A stretch of DNA of 64,000 nucleotides, taken from the NCBI GenBank assembly GCA_036770365.1, contig DAIPJH010000008.1:45115-109114 (forward strand). The letters are read 5' to 3'. The notes under the pieces were generated by a model. The model was given only the letters and a program-made list of their open reading frames with translations, did not search any database and was not told the DNA's origin. Positions 1 to 8,217 of this stretch are shown here, piece after piece; the stretch's first letter is position 1, and each line of letters starts with the position of its first letter. Source of the stretch: DAIPJH01 sp036770365. Its GTDB lineage: Bacteria > Pseudomonadota > Alphaproteobacteria > Rickettsiales > UBA998. Both the position numbers and the translations under genes were made by a program.

Positions 1-1
1 C

Positions 2-2332
2 GCAACGCAATGGCGCAGCGTGATCTCGATGAATCAACCTTTACGCTATAAAGGCTATACTTTTTATCAATCCTCTTTCATTGATGAAAATGATAGGGTT
101 GCGACCGTCTTAGCGGTGGTGGACAATGCAGGGCGAATGTTTCCCTATATTTCAGGGTCACTGATGTGTATTGGACTTTTGTTACATCTTGGGATGCAGC
201 TACCCAAACTCATGACCACTTACCAGTACCCTCCGAAGAAAAAAACCACTAAGTCTTCTAAGAAAAATTCCAAAAAACATGCTGTACTATTTTGGATAGC
301 TGGATTGGGGCTTTATGCTATGCTCATGTCCTCACCAGCACATGCCAACATCTATGCATTCGATATGCAAGAATTTGGGCGCACCCCTATCATGAACGAA
401 GGACGGGTCAAACCCCTCGACACCTATGCACGAGCTATGCTCAAACGTATCGCTGGACGCGAGAACCTTGCCGATACCACCGCAACAGAATGGTTAGCAG
501 AAGTATTATTTTCACCTGAAAAAGCCATCAAACGTCGTATTTTCAACATCGCGATCCCTGATATTATCTTCGCACTTGAACTTGAACCCAACGTAGATCA
601 TCGCTACAGTTTTGAACAACTCTACCCCGCCATACAAAATCATTTTGACGTGCTGCACAGCCTGTTTTCTAAACCAGAGCAAGAACGCACTTACGCACAG
701 ACGCAATTACTTACGCTGTATCAAACTCTCAATGATTATGCCGATCTGACACGCTCCCTCAGCCTGATCACACCACGCATCACTGTGCATAACGCTGAAT
801 TGGCAAAAGCATTGAATCTGCCTCGTGACACCCCTCTTACCTACATGGAACTACGCAAAAAACGTGATGCTCTTCTAGCAATTGCTCCACCTCCGACGGA
901 TGCACAGATACCCTCTTCAGACACCGCTGTGCCACAAGAAGAACTCTTACTTCCACCATCACATCCTGCTATTTCACCTGAAATACTTGCTTCCATACGT
1001 GCAGAACAAAGTTTAATGTCACAACCTCCCATCACTCTCCCAAAAAAGGCCAAAGATACAAATACCAGCACCGACGCCGCACACGCACCATCTCCTGTAC
1101 TTTCTCGATCCGCCAAAGAAGAAGTACTCCAGCTTCAGCTTGCACTGGCGGATAGTGAGCAAGACAGCAATGCAACCACCTTCACCATTCTCCCTCCCCA
1201 ATGGGAGGATACAGGCAAGGACTGGTTTTCGCCATGGGGCATCTCGATGGCAGGCTACGGCTCTCCTACTACCGCTAAACTACTAAACGATTGGCAGAAC
1301 CTACTTACTGCCTATCAAAAGGGCGACACACACACATGGCAACAAACCTCACAGCAGATCAATGCCACCCTTGCGCTATCACGTGCAGGCGGATTCTCAC
1401 CGTCTCAACTCGCCCTTGAAGACAATTTTAATCATTTCAAGCCTTTCTTTTGGGGAATGATAGGTTATGCGCTCAGTTTAGTATGCTTACTACTGGGAAT
1501 GCTATTCACACATCGCCAAAAATCTTTCACCTACGCTAGTTATGGGCTACTTATGCTTGCAGCGGTCCTGCATGGCACAGGTATTCTAGCGCGCATGCTC
1601 ATCATGGGACGACCTCCCGTCACCAGCCTTTATGAGTCCATCATCTTTGTCGCACTAACCTCTGTTGCACTCGCAAGCTTACTGGAATATAAACGCCGTG
1701 ACGGACTAGCAGCCATCGCTGCCAACATTGTTGGTGTCGTGTTTCTCTTTATTGGTTATCGCTACGAACAAGAAGGAGACACACTCAAAGTATTGGTCGC
1801 TGTCCTTGATACTAATTTTTGGCTTGGTACACACGTTGTCTGCATGACGATTGGCTACGCCACCACGGTACTCGGTGCAATCCTTGCACATCTCTATCTT
1901 ATTCTTAAAGTCCTCCATCCTTCCGCTCATACGCGTATCAACGATATGTACCGTCATGTTCGCATATGTTCGCTTGCCGCCATCTTTTTTGCCTCTCTTG
2001 GCACAATTCTCGGTGGTATCTGGGCAGACCAATCATGGGGAAGGTTTTGGGGGTGGGATCCTAAGGAAAATGGAGCGTTACTCGTTGTATTATGGCTTGC
2101 ATTCATCATTCATGGACGTTTAAGTGGGATACTGAAAGAAGCGGGCGTGATCAACTGTATGGCACTTGCCAATATCATCGTTGCATTAGCATGGTTTGGG
2201 GTTAACTTACTCGGTGTTGGCTTACATTCCTATGGCTTCACCGACGGCGCGCTCAACAATCTTATCGGCTTTTGTACCTTTGAAATCCTTTTTGTCTCTT
2301 CTTGTTCATTGCTTATCCAAAAACGCTCATGA
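2..2332 (+). CDS. ccsBA: Fused cytochrome c haem lyase CcsB-CcsA (system II), 5' end outside window
   Basis: This gene exports haem and attaches it to apocytochromes c at the outer face of the inner membrane. The reading frame is open to the window edge, so the N-terminal ResB/CcsB part is cut off. What remains starts with the ResB C-terminal signature PLRYKGYTFYQSS and one membrane helix, then a lysine-rich linker and a second helix, a long periplasmic insert (roughly residues 110-470), and a CcsA module with several helices. The CcsA module carries the haem-binding WWD motif SWGRFWGWDPKEN (near base 2030) and flanking histidines (HGTG, GTHVV, GLHSYG). Fused CcsBA proteins are known from epsilon- and deltaproteobacteria and Bacteroidetes; in an alphaproteobacterium this is uncommon. 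A thioredoxin-like partner follows with a 4-base overlap, fitting one operon. Function is near certain; the lineage argument is inference. Confidence 0.92.
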   Translation, partial: ATQWRSVISMNQPLRYKGYTFYQSSFIDENDRVATVLAVVDNAGRMFPYISGSLMCIGLLLHLGMQLPKLMTTYQYPPKKKTTKSSKKNSKKHAVLFWIAGLGLYAMLMSSPAHANIYAFDMQEFGRTPIMNEGRVKPLDTYARAMLKRIAGRENLADTTATEWLAEVLFSPEKAIKRRIFNIAIPDIIFALELEPNVDHRYSFEQLYPAIQNHFDVLHSLFSKPEQERTYAQTQLLTLYQTLNDYADLTRSLSLITPRITVHNAELAKALNLPRDTPLTYMELRKKRDALLAIAPPPTDAQIPSSDTAVPQEELLLPPSHPAISPEILASIRAEQSLMSQPPITLPKKAKDTNTSTDAAHAPSPVLSRSAKEEVLQLQLALADSEQDSNATTFTILPPQWEDTGKDWFSPWGISMAGYGSPTTAKLLNDWQNLLTAYQKGDTHTWQQTSQQINATLALSRAGGFSPSQLALEDNFNHFKPFFWGMIGYALSLVCLLLGMLFTHRQKSFTYASYGLLMLAAVLHGTGILARMLIMGRPPVTSLYESIIFVALTSVALASLLEYKRRDGLAAIAANIVGVVFLFIGYRYEQEGDTLKVLVAVLDTNFWLGTHVVCMTIGYATTVLGAILAHLYLILKVLHPSAHTRINDMYRHVRICSLAAIFFASLGTILGGIWADQSWGRFWGWDPKENGALLVVLWLAFIIHGRLSGILKEAGVINCMALANIIVALAWFGVNLLGVGLHSYGFTDGALNNLIGFCTFEILFVSSCSLLIQKRS

Positions 2333-2967
2333 AACGCTACATCTCTCTATTGCTTCTGATCATAATCGCCTTTATTTTTGCAGGGGTGATGTGGTGGGAT
2401 AGTCACCGTATCCCACAAGAGGCAAGACACACACCACAGCAAAATGATAGTACAAGCAAGCTTCATGATGAAATGCTCTATGCAACCCCTGCCCCTCACC
2501 TCACTTTTGTCCCACCTACACCTGAAACTAGCTTCCAACTCATTGATTTCAAGGGATCTATTGTAATCTTGAATTTTTGGGCATCATGGTGTCCGCCTTG
2601 TCTTGAAGAGATTCCCAGCTTCATCACGTTACTCAACACGGCGCAAACGCGCCATATTCCCCTTCAGCTCATCGCTATCAACAATGATGCATCTGAAAGG
2701 GTCATGCTGGATTTTATTCAAAGTTACAACGCCCAAAACACTCCCCATTTTGACCATCCACTCATGCATGTGGTGTACGATCACGACCATCATTTCACTC
2801 AAGATATCTTCCACACCTTGCGCTACCCAGAGACCATCATCATCGCCCCAAATGGTATGATGGTACGTAAGATCATTGGCGGAGATTTCAACTGGAACAG
2901 CTCAGAAGTCATTGCATATTTTGAAACATTAGCGCGGATGAAATCCTCCCCCTCCAAATCACATTAG
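2329..2967 (+). CDS. ResA/TlpA-like thiol-disulfide oxidoreductase for cytochrome c maturation
   Basis: A membrane-anchored thioredoxin-fold protein of 212 residues. An N-terminal helix (residues 4-22) anchors it, and the active site is WASWCPPC (Cys88 and Cys91), the WCxxC form of the TlpA/ResA/CcmG group that reduces the CXXCH cysteines of apocytochrome c before haem attachment. The start ATG overlaps the TGA stop of ccsBA (ATGA), which indicates translational coupling and supports a role in the same system II pathway. An earlier in-frame ATG would lie well inside ccsBA and is not preferred. It could be named ccsX or resA; I leave the symbol empty because paralogues are hard to tell apart. 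Confidence 0.88.
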   Translation: MKRYISLLLLIIIAFIFAGVMWWDSHRIPQEARHTPQQNDSTSKLHDEMLYATPAPHLTFVPPTPETSFQLIDFKGSIVILNFWASWCPPCLEEIPSFITLLNTAQTRHIPLQLIAINNDASERVMLDFIQSYNAQNTPHFDHPLMHVVYDHDHHFTQDIFHTLRYPETIIIAPNGMMVRKIIGGDFNWNSSEVIAYFETLARMKSSPSKSH

Positions 2968-3035
2968 CGCGAAATAATCATTGCAAAAAGATACGTACTA
3001 CGTCATGAATACGCGCACGAAAGTGAGAGATTTTT

Positions 3036-3830
3036 ATGGACTCTACGGCAGCTCCCGCACCCGCTGACACAGCTGAACCCAAAAAGATTTATTCTTGGGA
3101 TGAAAATATTCGCACAGTTATCATCGCTGTCTTGATTGCGGTTGTGTTTCGCAGCTTTTTCTTTGAACCTTTTCATATCCCTTCTTCCTCCATGAAAAGC
3201 ACGCTACTCATTGGCGATTATGTTTTTGTTTCCAAGGGTGCATATGGCTATAGCCGCTATTCTTTCCCGCTTGGGCTGCCTTTGTTCAAAGGACGTATTG
3301 GCGGCAAAGCACCACAGCGCGGTGATGTCGTCGTATTTCGTCTGCCGACCAATCCTCAAATTGACTTTATCAAACGTTTGATTGGACTCCCAGGGGATAC
3401 CATCCAAGTCAAGAATGGTGAGCTATTCCTCAATGGTGTGGCGGTCGAACGTGAACGCGTGGATGATTTTACGGATGTATTGGATGATGGCACACGTATG
3501 CAAATGCGCCGCTACCGCGAGACCTTACCCAATGGCGTCAGCTACAATACGCTAGACATGACGCAATTTGGTGATGTTGATAATACTGGCGTCTATACCG
3601 TACCTGAAGGGCATTATTTCATGATGGGTGATAATCGAGATAATTCAACCGACAGCCGCTTTTTAGACAAAGTAGGTTTCGTGCCTGAGGAAAATTTGGT
3701 CGGACGCGCACAAATTATTTTTGTCTCATTCAATGACCAAGCAAAATTTTGGGAAATATGGAAATGGCTTGGCAATCAGCGTACCTCGCGCTTCTTCACC
3801 ACCATTGCATTGCCAACACAAAAGCCTTAG
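3036..3830 (+). CDS. lepB: Signal peptidase I
   Basis: Cleaves signal peptides from exported proteins at the periplasmic face of the inner membrane. The 264-residue protein has one predicted N-terminal helix (about residues 26-44). The catalytic Ser52 lies in PSSSMKS, the general base Lys113 in FIKRLIGLPGD, and the conserved box MMGDNRDNSTDSR follows, so both members of the Ser/Lys dyad are present. It is followed five bases later by rnc, the common lepB-rnc pair of proteobacteria; era, often third, is not here. The start is the only ATG that leaves room for the cytosolic tail and helix. Confidence 0.97.
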   Translation: MDSTAAPAPADTAEPKKIYSWDENIRTVIIAVLIAVVFRSFFFEPFHIPSSSMKSTLLIGDYVFVSKGAYGYSRYSFPLGLPLFKGRIGGKAPQRGDVVVFRLPTNPQIDFIKRLIGLPGDTIQVKNGELFLNGVAVERERVDDFTDVLDDGTRMQMRRYRETLPNGVSYNTLDMTQFGDVDNTGVYTVPEGHYFMMGDNRDNSTDSRFLDKVGFVPEENLVGRAQIIFVSFNDQAKFWEIWKWLGNQRTSRFFTTIALPTQKP

Positions 3831-3835
3831 TCCCT

Positions 3836-4525
3836 ATGCAAGCATGGCATCTCAACCTCAAAGATTTTCAAAAATCCATTGAATATACATTCAATGACCC
3901 CGTGTTACTGGAAACAGCACTAACCCACCCAAGCATCAATTTACAATACCCTCATCTACCTAATTATGAACGACTAGAATTTCTTGGGGATCGCGTACTT
4001 GGGTTAATTATCGCAGAACTTTTGTTTGAAAATTTTAGCCATGAGAGCGAAGGTGAACTTGCGCGTCGTCATGCGGGACTTGTCTGTGGGTCAAGCGTTC
4101 ACCGTGTTGCGAAAACCATCGATATTGGTGAATATATACGCTTCTCTGCCAGCGAACAGGCATCTCACTATAAAGATAATGCCTCCGCACTCGAAAACGC
4201 ATTAGAGGCCTTGCTCGGCGCACTGTATCTCGATGGCGGCATCAAGGTAGCTCAAAAATTCATTCGTTTCTATTGGCATCCTTTACTTGCTGCCGTCCGC
4301 GAAGCTCCCAAAGACGCTAAAACCACCTTACAAGAATGGGTACAGGCACAAGGATATGCACTGCCACTTTATGATATCACTGAACGCTCAGGCCCAGATC
4401 ATGCGCCACGTTTTACTGTCCGTGTCACTGTTGGCTCTAATGGAGTATGGGCGGAAGCAAGCGGCGCATCCAAAAAAGAAGCTGAACAAGGTGCAGCTTC
4501 TGCTCTCCTAGCCATAATAGAATAA
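3836..4525 (+). CDS. rnc: Ribonuclease III
   Basis: Double-strand-specific endoribonuclease for rRNA maturation; in type II CRISPR systems RNase III often also cuts the crRNA-tracrRNA duplex, so it may serve the cas9 locus at 57 kb. The 229-residue protein shows the signature ERLEFLGDRVLGL, the second acidic cluster ENALEALLGALYLDGG, and a C-terminal dsRNA-binding domain (about residues 155-225) ending GASKKEAEQGAASALL. I chose the ATG five bases after the lepB stop; longer in-frame starts overlap lepB and lack homology. Operon with lepB. Confidence 0.96.
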   Translation: MQAWHLNLKDFQKSIEYTFNDPVLLETALTHPSINLQYPHLPNYERLEFLGDRVLGLIIAELLFENFSHESEGELARRHAGLVCGSSVHRVAKTIDIGEYIRFSASEQASHYKDNASALENALEALLGALYLDGGIKVAQKFIRFYWHPLLAAVREAPKDAKTTLQEWVQAQGYALPLYDITERSGPDHAPRFTVRVTVGSNGVWAEASGASKKEAEQGAASALLAIIE

Positions 4526-4596
4526 GCTCTCTTCCGCACCCGCAGAACTTCATCTTACTGTGAAACCACCAAATCACTCACAGCGATGGAGTTTCT

Positions 4597-5193
4597 ATGA
4601 GTTTTCACGATGTTACCTTCCCTAGTGATATTGCCTACGGCTCGCAAGGAGGCCCAAGCTACTATACCGATATTATCACCACTGAATCTGGCTTTGAAAA
4701 ACGTAATATTTCATGGGCAACGGCACGTGGGCGTTACAATGTAGCGCATGGCATAAAAACACAAACACAATTGGACACGCTGATCGCATTTTTTCGCGCA
4801 CGCAAAGGCAGAGCCTACGCATTCCGCTTCAAAGATTGGGCGGATTATACCATGTCTGAGATGGAAATTGGTGTGGGTGATGGTAGCAATCAAGATTTTC
4901 CTATCATCAAAACCTACAGTTCTGGCTCTGCCAATGAACAACGCCGCATCACACGCCCCATTGCACCAAGCCTTATCGTGAAGCGTGGCAATACGATTGT
5001 CACATCAGGATTTACTTTACAAGACAAAGGCATCATCCATTTCTCAACCGCACCTGCCAATGGTGTTAGCATCAAAGTCACGTGTGAATTTGATGTCCCT
5101 GTACGTTTTGACAGTGACCAGCTCTCCGCCAGTTTGGACAATTATGGTATTCATAGCTGGCAGGATATTCCACTGATCGAGGTACGAGAGTGA
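4597..5193 (+). CDS. DUF2460 protein, gene-transfer-agent/phage tail type
   Basis: A 198-residue protein recognisable as DUF2460 (the gp12-like family of the Rhodobacter capsulatus gene transfer agent) from its start (FHDVTFPSDIAYGSQGGP), the central FFRARKGRAYAFRFKDWADY and the C-terminal VPVRFDSDQL followed by the ending IPLIEVRE. In gene transfer agents and related phages it is a tail-tip or baseplate component. Here it stands alone: upstream is rnc, downstream an unrelated unknown gene, and no capsid, portal or other tail genes occur in the window. It may be an orphan of a scattered gene transfer agent cluster. Family assignment is confident, role in this cell is inference. Confidence 0.85.
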   Translation: MSFHDVTFPSDIAYGSQGGPSYYTDIITTESGFEKRNISWATARGRYNVAHGIKTQTQLDTLIAFFRARKGRAYAFRFKDWADYTMSEMEIGVGDGSNQDFPIIKTYSSGSANEQRRITRPIAPSLIVKRGNTIVTSGFTLQDKGIIHFSTAPANGVSIKVTCEFDVPVRFDSDQLSASLDNYGIHSWQDIPLIEVRE

Positions 5194-5194
5194 A

Positions 5195-5212
5195 AATTCA
5201 CACAATCGTCAT
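5195..5212 (+). promoter_or_regulatory. Pho-box-like element (weak)
   Basis: The 18-mer AATTCACACAATCGTCAT matches about 12 of 18 positions of the PhoB consensus CTGTCATAAAWCTGTCAY. It begins two bases after the DUF2460 stop codon and 63 bases before the next gene. The downstream half (CGTCAT) is well kept, the upstream half is poor, and no -10 hexamer lies 10 bp downstream. It is listed because the same kind of element precedes seven other unknown genes in the window. Confidence 0.35.
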
Positions 5213-5275
5213 ACTTCTTTATGTTTAAGTTTGCTAATATGCACACTGAAGACAAAGCATAAGAAGAGACCGCAC

Positions 5276-6469
5276 ATGGCAGTTCCTGATAATTTGAGCG
5301 AAAACAGCAGCCAACCCACCGCTGATGCTAAGGCTATTAGTGATGCTGCGACGCATAAACATGGGTATGATCGCCATAGCGATGGTCGTTTGCACCAAGA
5401 CCTCGCTGGTGCAAGTGTTGCTCTTGCAAATCTACACGGTGATCTTCGTGAAAAAACAATTGCTTATCAAAGTGGCAAAGCTTTGTTTAAATTCGCAGGA
5501 TTCATTGGTGGAGCGTTTGGCGGCTATCGCCTGATCACTATCGACAAGAATAATGCAAAAAAGCGTGCTGAGGCGGCACTTTCAGCGTTTAATGATAAAC
5601 TCCTAACCATAGCATGCAAGCCACCTAAACCGCTTGGTCAAGCAACAAAAGAAGACGCTGCATTACTAGAAAGCCATAATAATCTTATCCATCAGCTTCT
5701 TCCAAAAGTACAAGCCTTTGAAGCTGAATCCCAAGATGTAAATTTAACAAAGCACAATGAATCCATCATTAACGAAGCAAAAACCATTATAAACCAACAT
5801 TTTGACACTCATCTTAAGAGCAAGTATCTGCTACTATCAGAAAAAATTCCTGAAGAAAGCTACCGAAGCCACTTCCTAACCGTTGTTAAAGGGCAAATCA
5901 TAGACAAAGATCGCGCCAACACAAAGCGAGCAGATGCGCTACTTGATGCACTAGGAAGCAAAAGAGACTTAATCAGTGCCTTTGAGCCAATCCGTGACAA
6001 ACTTGAAAATATTGAACATGGTATACTCTCTAACACGGCGACAAAGATTGTTGGGTTTTTGGCTGCTACCTTTGGCGGAATGTTTCTTGCGTCTGCCATA
6101 CACCATGTTATGGATCGTAAACGCAAATACTCCATTGATGCCCTTACGGACGAAGTGAATGGTCTCAATCGCATCATGCTAGCTCATGATATGCCAACCG
6201 TGGATATGAACGAGATCCCAGCAAAAACGTATGCTGCTCGCGTCAAACAAGTTGAAGCCATTGAAGCTGCTGATAAAGAAAAACACGTTACGGCTATCAA
6301 GGAAGAATTAGCGCGCAGGGGCAACGAAAAGAAAGCCGCTATGGGTGCTGAGGTACAAGCATCCACTCTCCCCTCACAAACGATGCCACCCGTGGTCGCC
6401 TTGTCATCACTCCAGCATGATGGTATAGCGGCACATGACACTACGCAGCATCACGTCCATACGGGATAA
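5276..6469 (+). CDS. Unknown protein with two glycine-rich membrane segments
   Basis: A 397-residue protein I do not recognise. Two hydrophobic, glycine-rich stretches are seen: FKFAGFIGGAFGGYRLI near residue 65 and KIVGFLAATFGGMFLASAI near residue 260. The region between and after them is charged and probably helical, and the tail (about the last 45 residues) is low-complexity and histidine-containing. I chose the ATG preceded by AAGAAGAG rather than an upstream in-frame ATG. The layout resembles the unknown proteins at 44.8 and 51.7 kb (short Gly-rich hydrophobic segments in a charged protein), and all three have Pho-box-like upstream sites. Composition and lack of a known domain suggest a lineage-specific gene. 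Confidence 0.75.
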   Translation: MAVPDNLSENSSQPTADAKAISDAATHKHGYDRHSDGRLHQDLAGASVALANLHGDLREKTIAYQSGKALFKFAGFIGGAFGGYRLITIDKNNAKKRAEAALSAFNDKLLTIACKPPKPLGQATKEDAALLESHNNLIHQLLPKVQAFEAESQDVNLTKHNESIINEAKTIINQHFDTHLKSKYLLLSEKIPEESYRSHFLTVVKGQIIDKDRANTKRADALLDALGSKRDLISAFEPIRDKLENIEHGILSNTATKIVGFLAATFGGMFLASAIHHVMDRKRKYSIDALTDEVNGLNRIMLAHDMPTVDMNEIPAKTYAARVKQVEAIEAADKEKHVTAIKEELARRGNEKKAAMGAEVQASTLPSQTMPPVVALSSLQHDGIAAHDTTQHHVHTG

Positions 6470-6481
6470 TTAGGCTAAACC

Positions 6482-7408
6482 TTACTCAGACATGCACCAC
6501 ACCAACACTGCTTTTTGTGCATGGAGTCGATTCTCTGCTTCATCCCAAACCGCAGAGTTCGCGCCGTCAATGACTTCGGCGGTCACTTCTTCCCCACGAT
6601 GCGCAGGTAAACAGTGCAGAAAAATAGCATGGCTCTGAGCTTTTGACATCAAAGCAGCATCCACGCGGTACGGTGTCAACAAACGCATGCGTTCTGCTTG
6701 CTCGGCTTCGTCTCCCATGGATATCCACGTGTCTGTCACAACGACATCTGCACCCGACACCGCTTCAACAGGATCTTCTAACCATGAAACTTTGCCTGTG
6801 CGTTGTTCTTTTGCCCACTGCATATAGGTTTCGCTCGGCGCATAATAGAACGGGGTTGCGATATTAAGCGTAAAATCAAACTTCACTGCAGCCGTTATTA
6901 AGCTTGCCGCCACATTATTTCCATCTCCCACCCATGCGATGGTTTTGCCTGTGATATTTCCAAGACGTTCTTCAATAGTAAGGATATCCGCCATAATCTG
7001 ACAAGGGTGACACTGATCCGTCAACCCATTGATAATTGGCACATCTGCATATTCCGCAAGCTCTTCTAAAGAACCATGCGATTTAGCGCGCATCATGATG
7101 CCGTCCACGTAACGTGATAACACACGCGCCGTATCGGCGATCGTCTCGCCACGACCAATTTGCAGATCACTCGAACTCAAATGAATAGGATGTCCACCAA
7201 GCTCTACCATGCCTACTTCAAACGACACACGCGTGCGCGTTGAGGGTTTTTCAAAAATCATGGCAAGCTGTTTCCCTGCAAGCAATTTTGTATGAGACTT
7301 GCCCGCTTTCGAGGCGGCCTTCATATCACGCGCACGGTCGATCATTGCGCGCAAGGATTGCGCATCAATATCTTTGATATCCAAGAAATGACGAACTTTC
7401 TTTGACAT
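6482..7408 (-). CDS. argF: Ornithine carbamoyltransferase
   Basis: Makes citrulline from ornithine and carbamoyl phosphate in arginine synthesis. The 308-residue protein has the usual length and shows the carbamoyl-phosphate loop EKPSTRTRVSFEVGM and the ornithine/catalytic loop FLHCLPAHRGEEV. A good ribosome site (GAGGTAGC) precedes the start. It stands alone; argD, its usual alphaproteobacterial neighbour, is not adjacent. It converges on the unknown gene ending at 6469, with 12 bases between the stops. Confidence 0.97.
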   Translation of the reverse strand: MSKKVRHFLDIKDIDAQSLRAMIDRARDMKAASKAGKSHTKLLAGKQLAMIFEKPSTRTRVSFEVGMVELGGHPIHLSSSDLQIGRGETIADTARVLSRYVDGIMMRAKSHGSLEELAEYADVPIINGLTDQCHPCQIMADILTIEERLGNITGKTIAWVGDGNNVAASLITAAVKFDFTLNIATPFYYAPSETYMQWAKEQRTGKVSWLEDPVEAVSGADVVVTDTWISMGDEAEQAERMRLLTPYRVDAALMSKAQSHAIFLHCLPAHRGEEVTAEVIDGANSAVWDEAENRLHAQKAVLVWCMSE

Positions 7409-7536
7409 GAGCTACCTCAGAAATCTCACAGAAAAGAAACGCTTGTATGCTAAAATAGTAGAGGATGTAAACAACAAACATACTTATTTCTTAGGTTTAT
7501 TGCCCTATCACACTACGAACGTGGCACGAAAACCCG

Positions 7537-8214
7537 CTAACTCTCTAGCAAACCGCCATCTCGTAGGGTTACAACCCTATCCATCTGATTGGCAAGCAAG
7601 GGATTATGGGTAGCAATCAATGCGCCAGAACCGCTCGCCTTCAACGCGTCACGCAACACGGAAAACACAGTATCCGATGTATGTGGATCGAGATTCCCCG
7701 TTGGCTCATCTGCCAACACCACATCAGGCTTTGCAACAATGGCGCGTGCAATCGCAACACGTTGACACTCACCGCCAGAGAGTTCTGCTGGACGATGTGT
7801 CATGCGATGCCCCAACCCAACATTCTCAAGTAACTTTTGCGCTTTTGATGTGGCATCCTTACTAGATGCATTAGCAAGCAAAAGCGGCATCATCACATTT
7901 TCAAGTGCGGTCAATTCTGGTAATAAATGATGAAATTGATACACGAAACCAATATGAAGGCGACGCATCACTGTACGAGCAAAATCATCTGCAACGCTCA
8001 CATCATGATCAACAATCGTAACAGACCCCCTGTCTGGCAATGCCAATAAGCCTGCGATTTGCAATAAGGTCGTTTTTCCCGAACCACTTGGACCAACAAG
8101 CGCGACCAACTCCCCTGAACCAATGTTCAACGAAACATCACGCAAAATCTCAAGCCGTTGCTCACCAGTACCAAACCCTTTGCACACATTTCTTAGCGAT
8201 AACACATCTGTCAT
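7537..8214 (-). CDS. lolD: LolD-like ABC transporter ATPase
   Basis: ATP-binding subunit of a MacB/LolCDE-type transporter, which releases lipoproteins from the inner membrane for transfer to the outer membrane. The 225-residue protein has Walker A GPSGSGKTTLLQ, the signature LSGGECQRVAIARAI and Walker B VVLADEPTGNLD, and matches LolD in length and in the QFHHLLPELTALENVMMPLL segment. The permease gene lolC/E is not next to it, which is unusual, so the symbol rests on protein similarity. It follows pepF by three bases on the same strand and is probably co-transcribed with it. Confidence 0.87.
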   Translation of the reverse strand: MTDVLSLRNVCKGFGTGEQRLEILRDVSLNIGSGELVALVGPSGSGKTTLLQIAGLLALPDRGSVTIVDHDVSVADDFARTVMRRLHIGFVYQFHHLLPELTALENVMMPLLLANASSKDATSKAQKLLENVGLGHRMTHRPAELSGGECQRVAIARAIVAKPDVVLADEPTGNLDPHTSDTVFSVLRDALKASGSGALIATHNPLLANQMDRVVTLRDGGLLES

Positions 8215-8217
8215 GCG

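Noticed and set aside
4597..5193. A prophage around the DUF2460 gene
   Set aside because: No integrase, capsid, portal or lysis gene lies near it; neighbours are rnc and an unknown gene.
7407..7613. Short frame divergent from argF
   Set aside because: It overlaps the argF start and the lolD end, lacks homology and a ribosome site.
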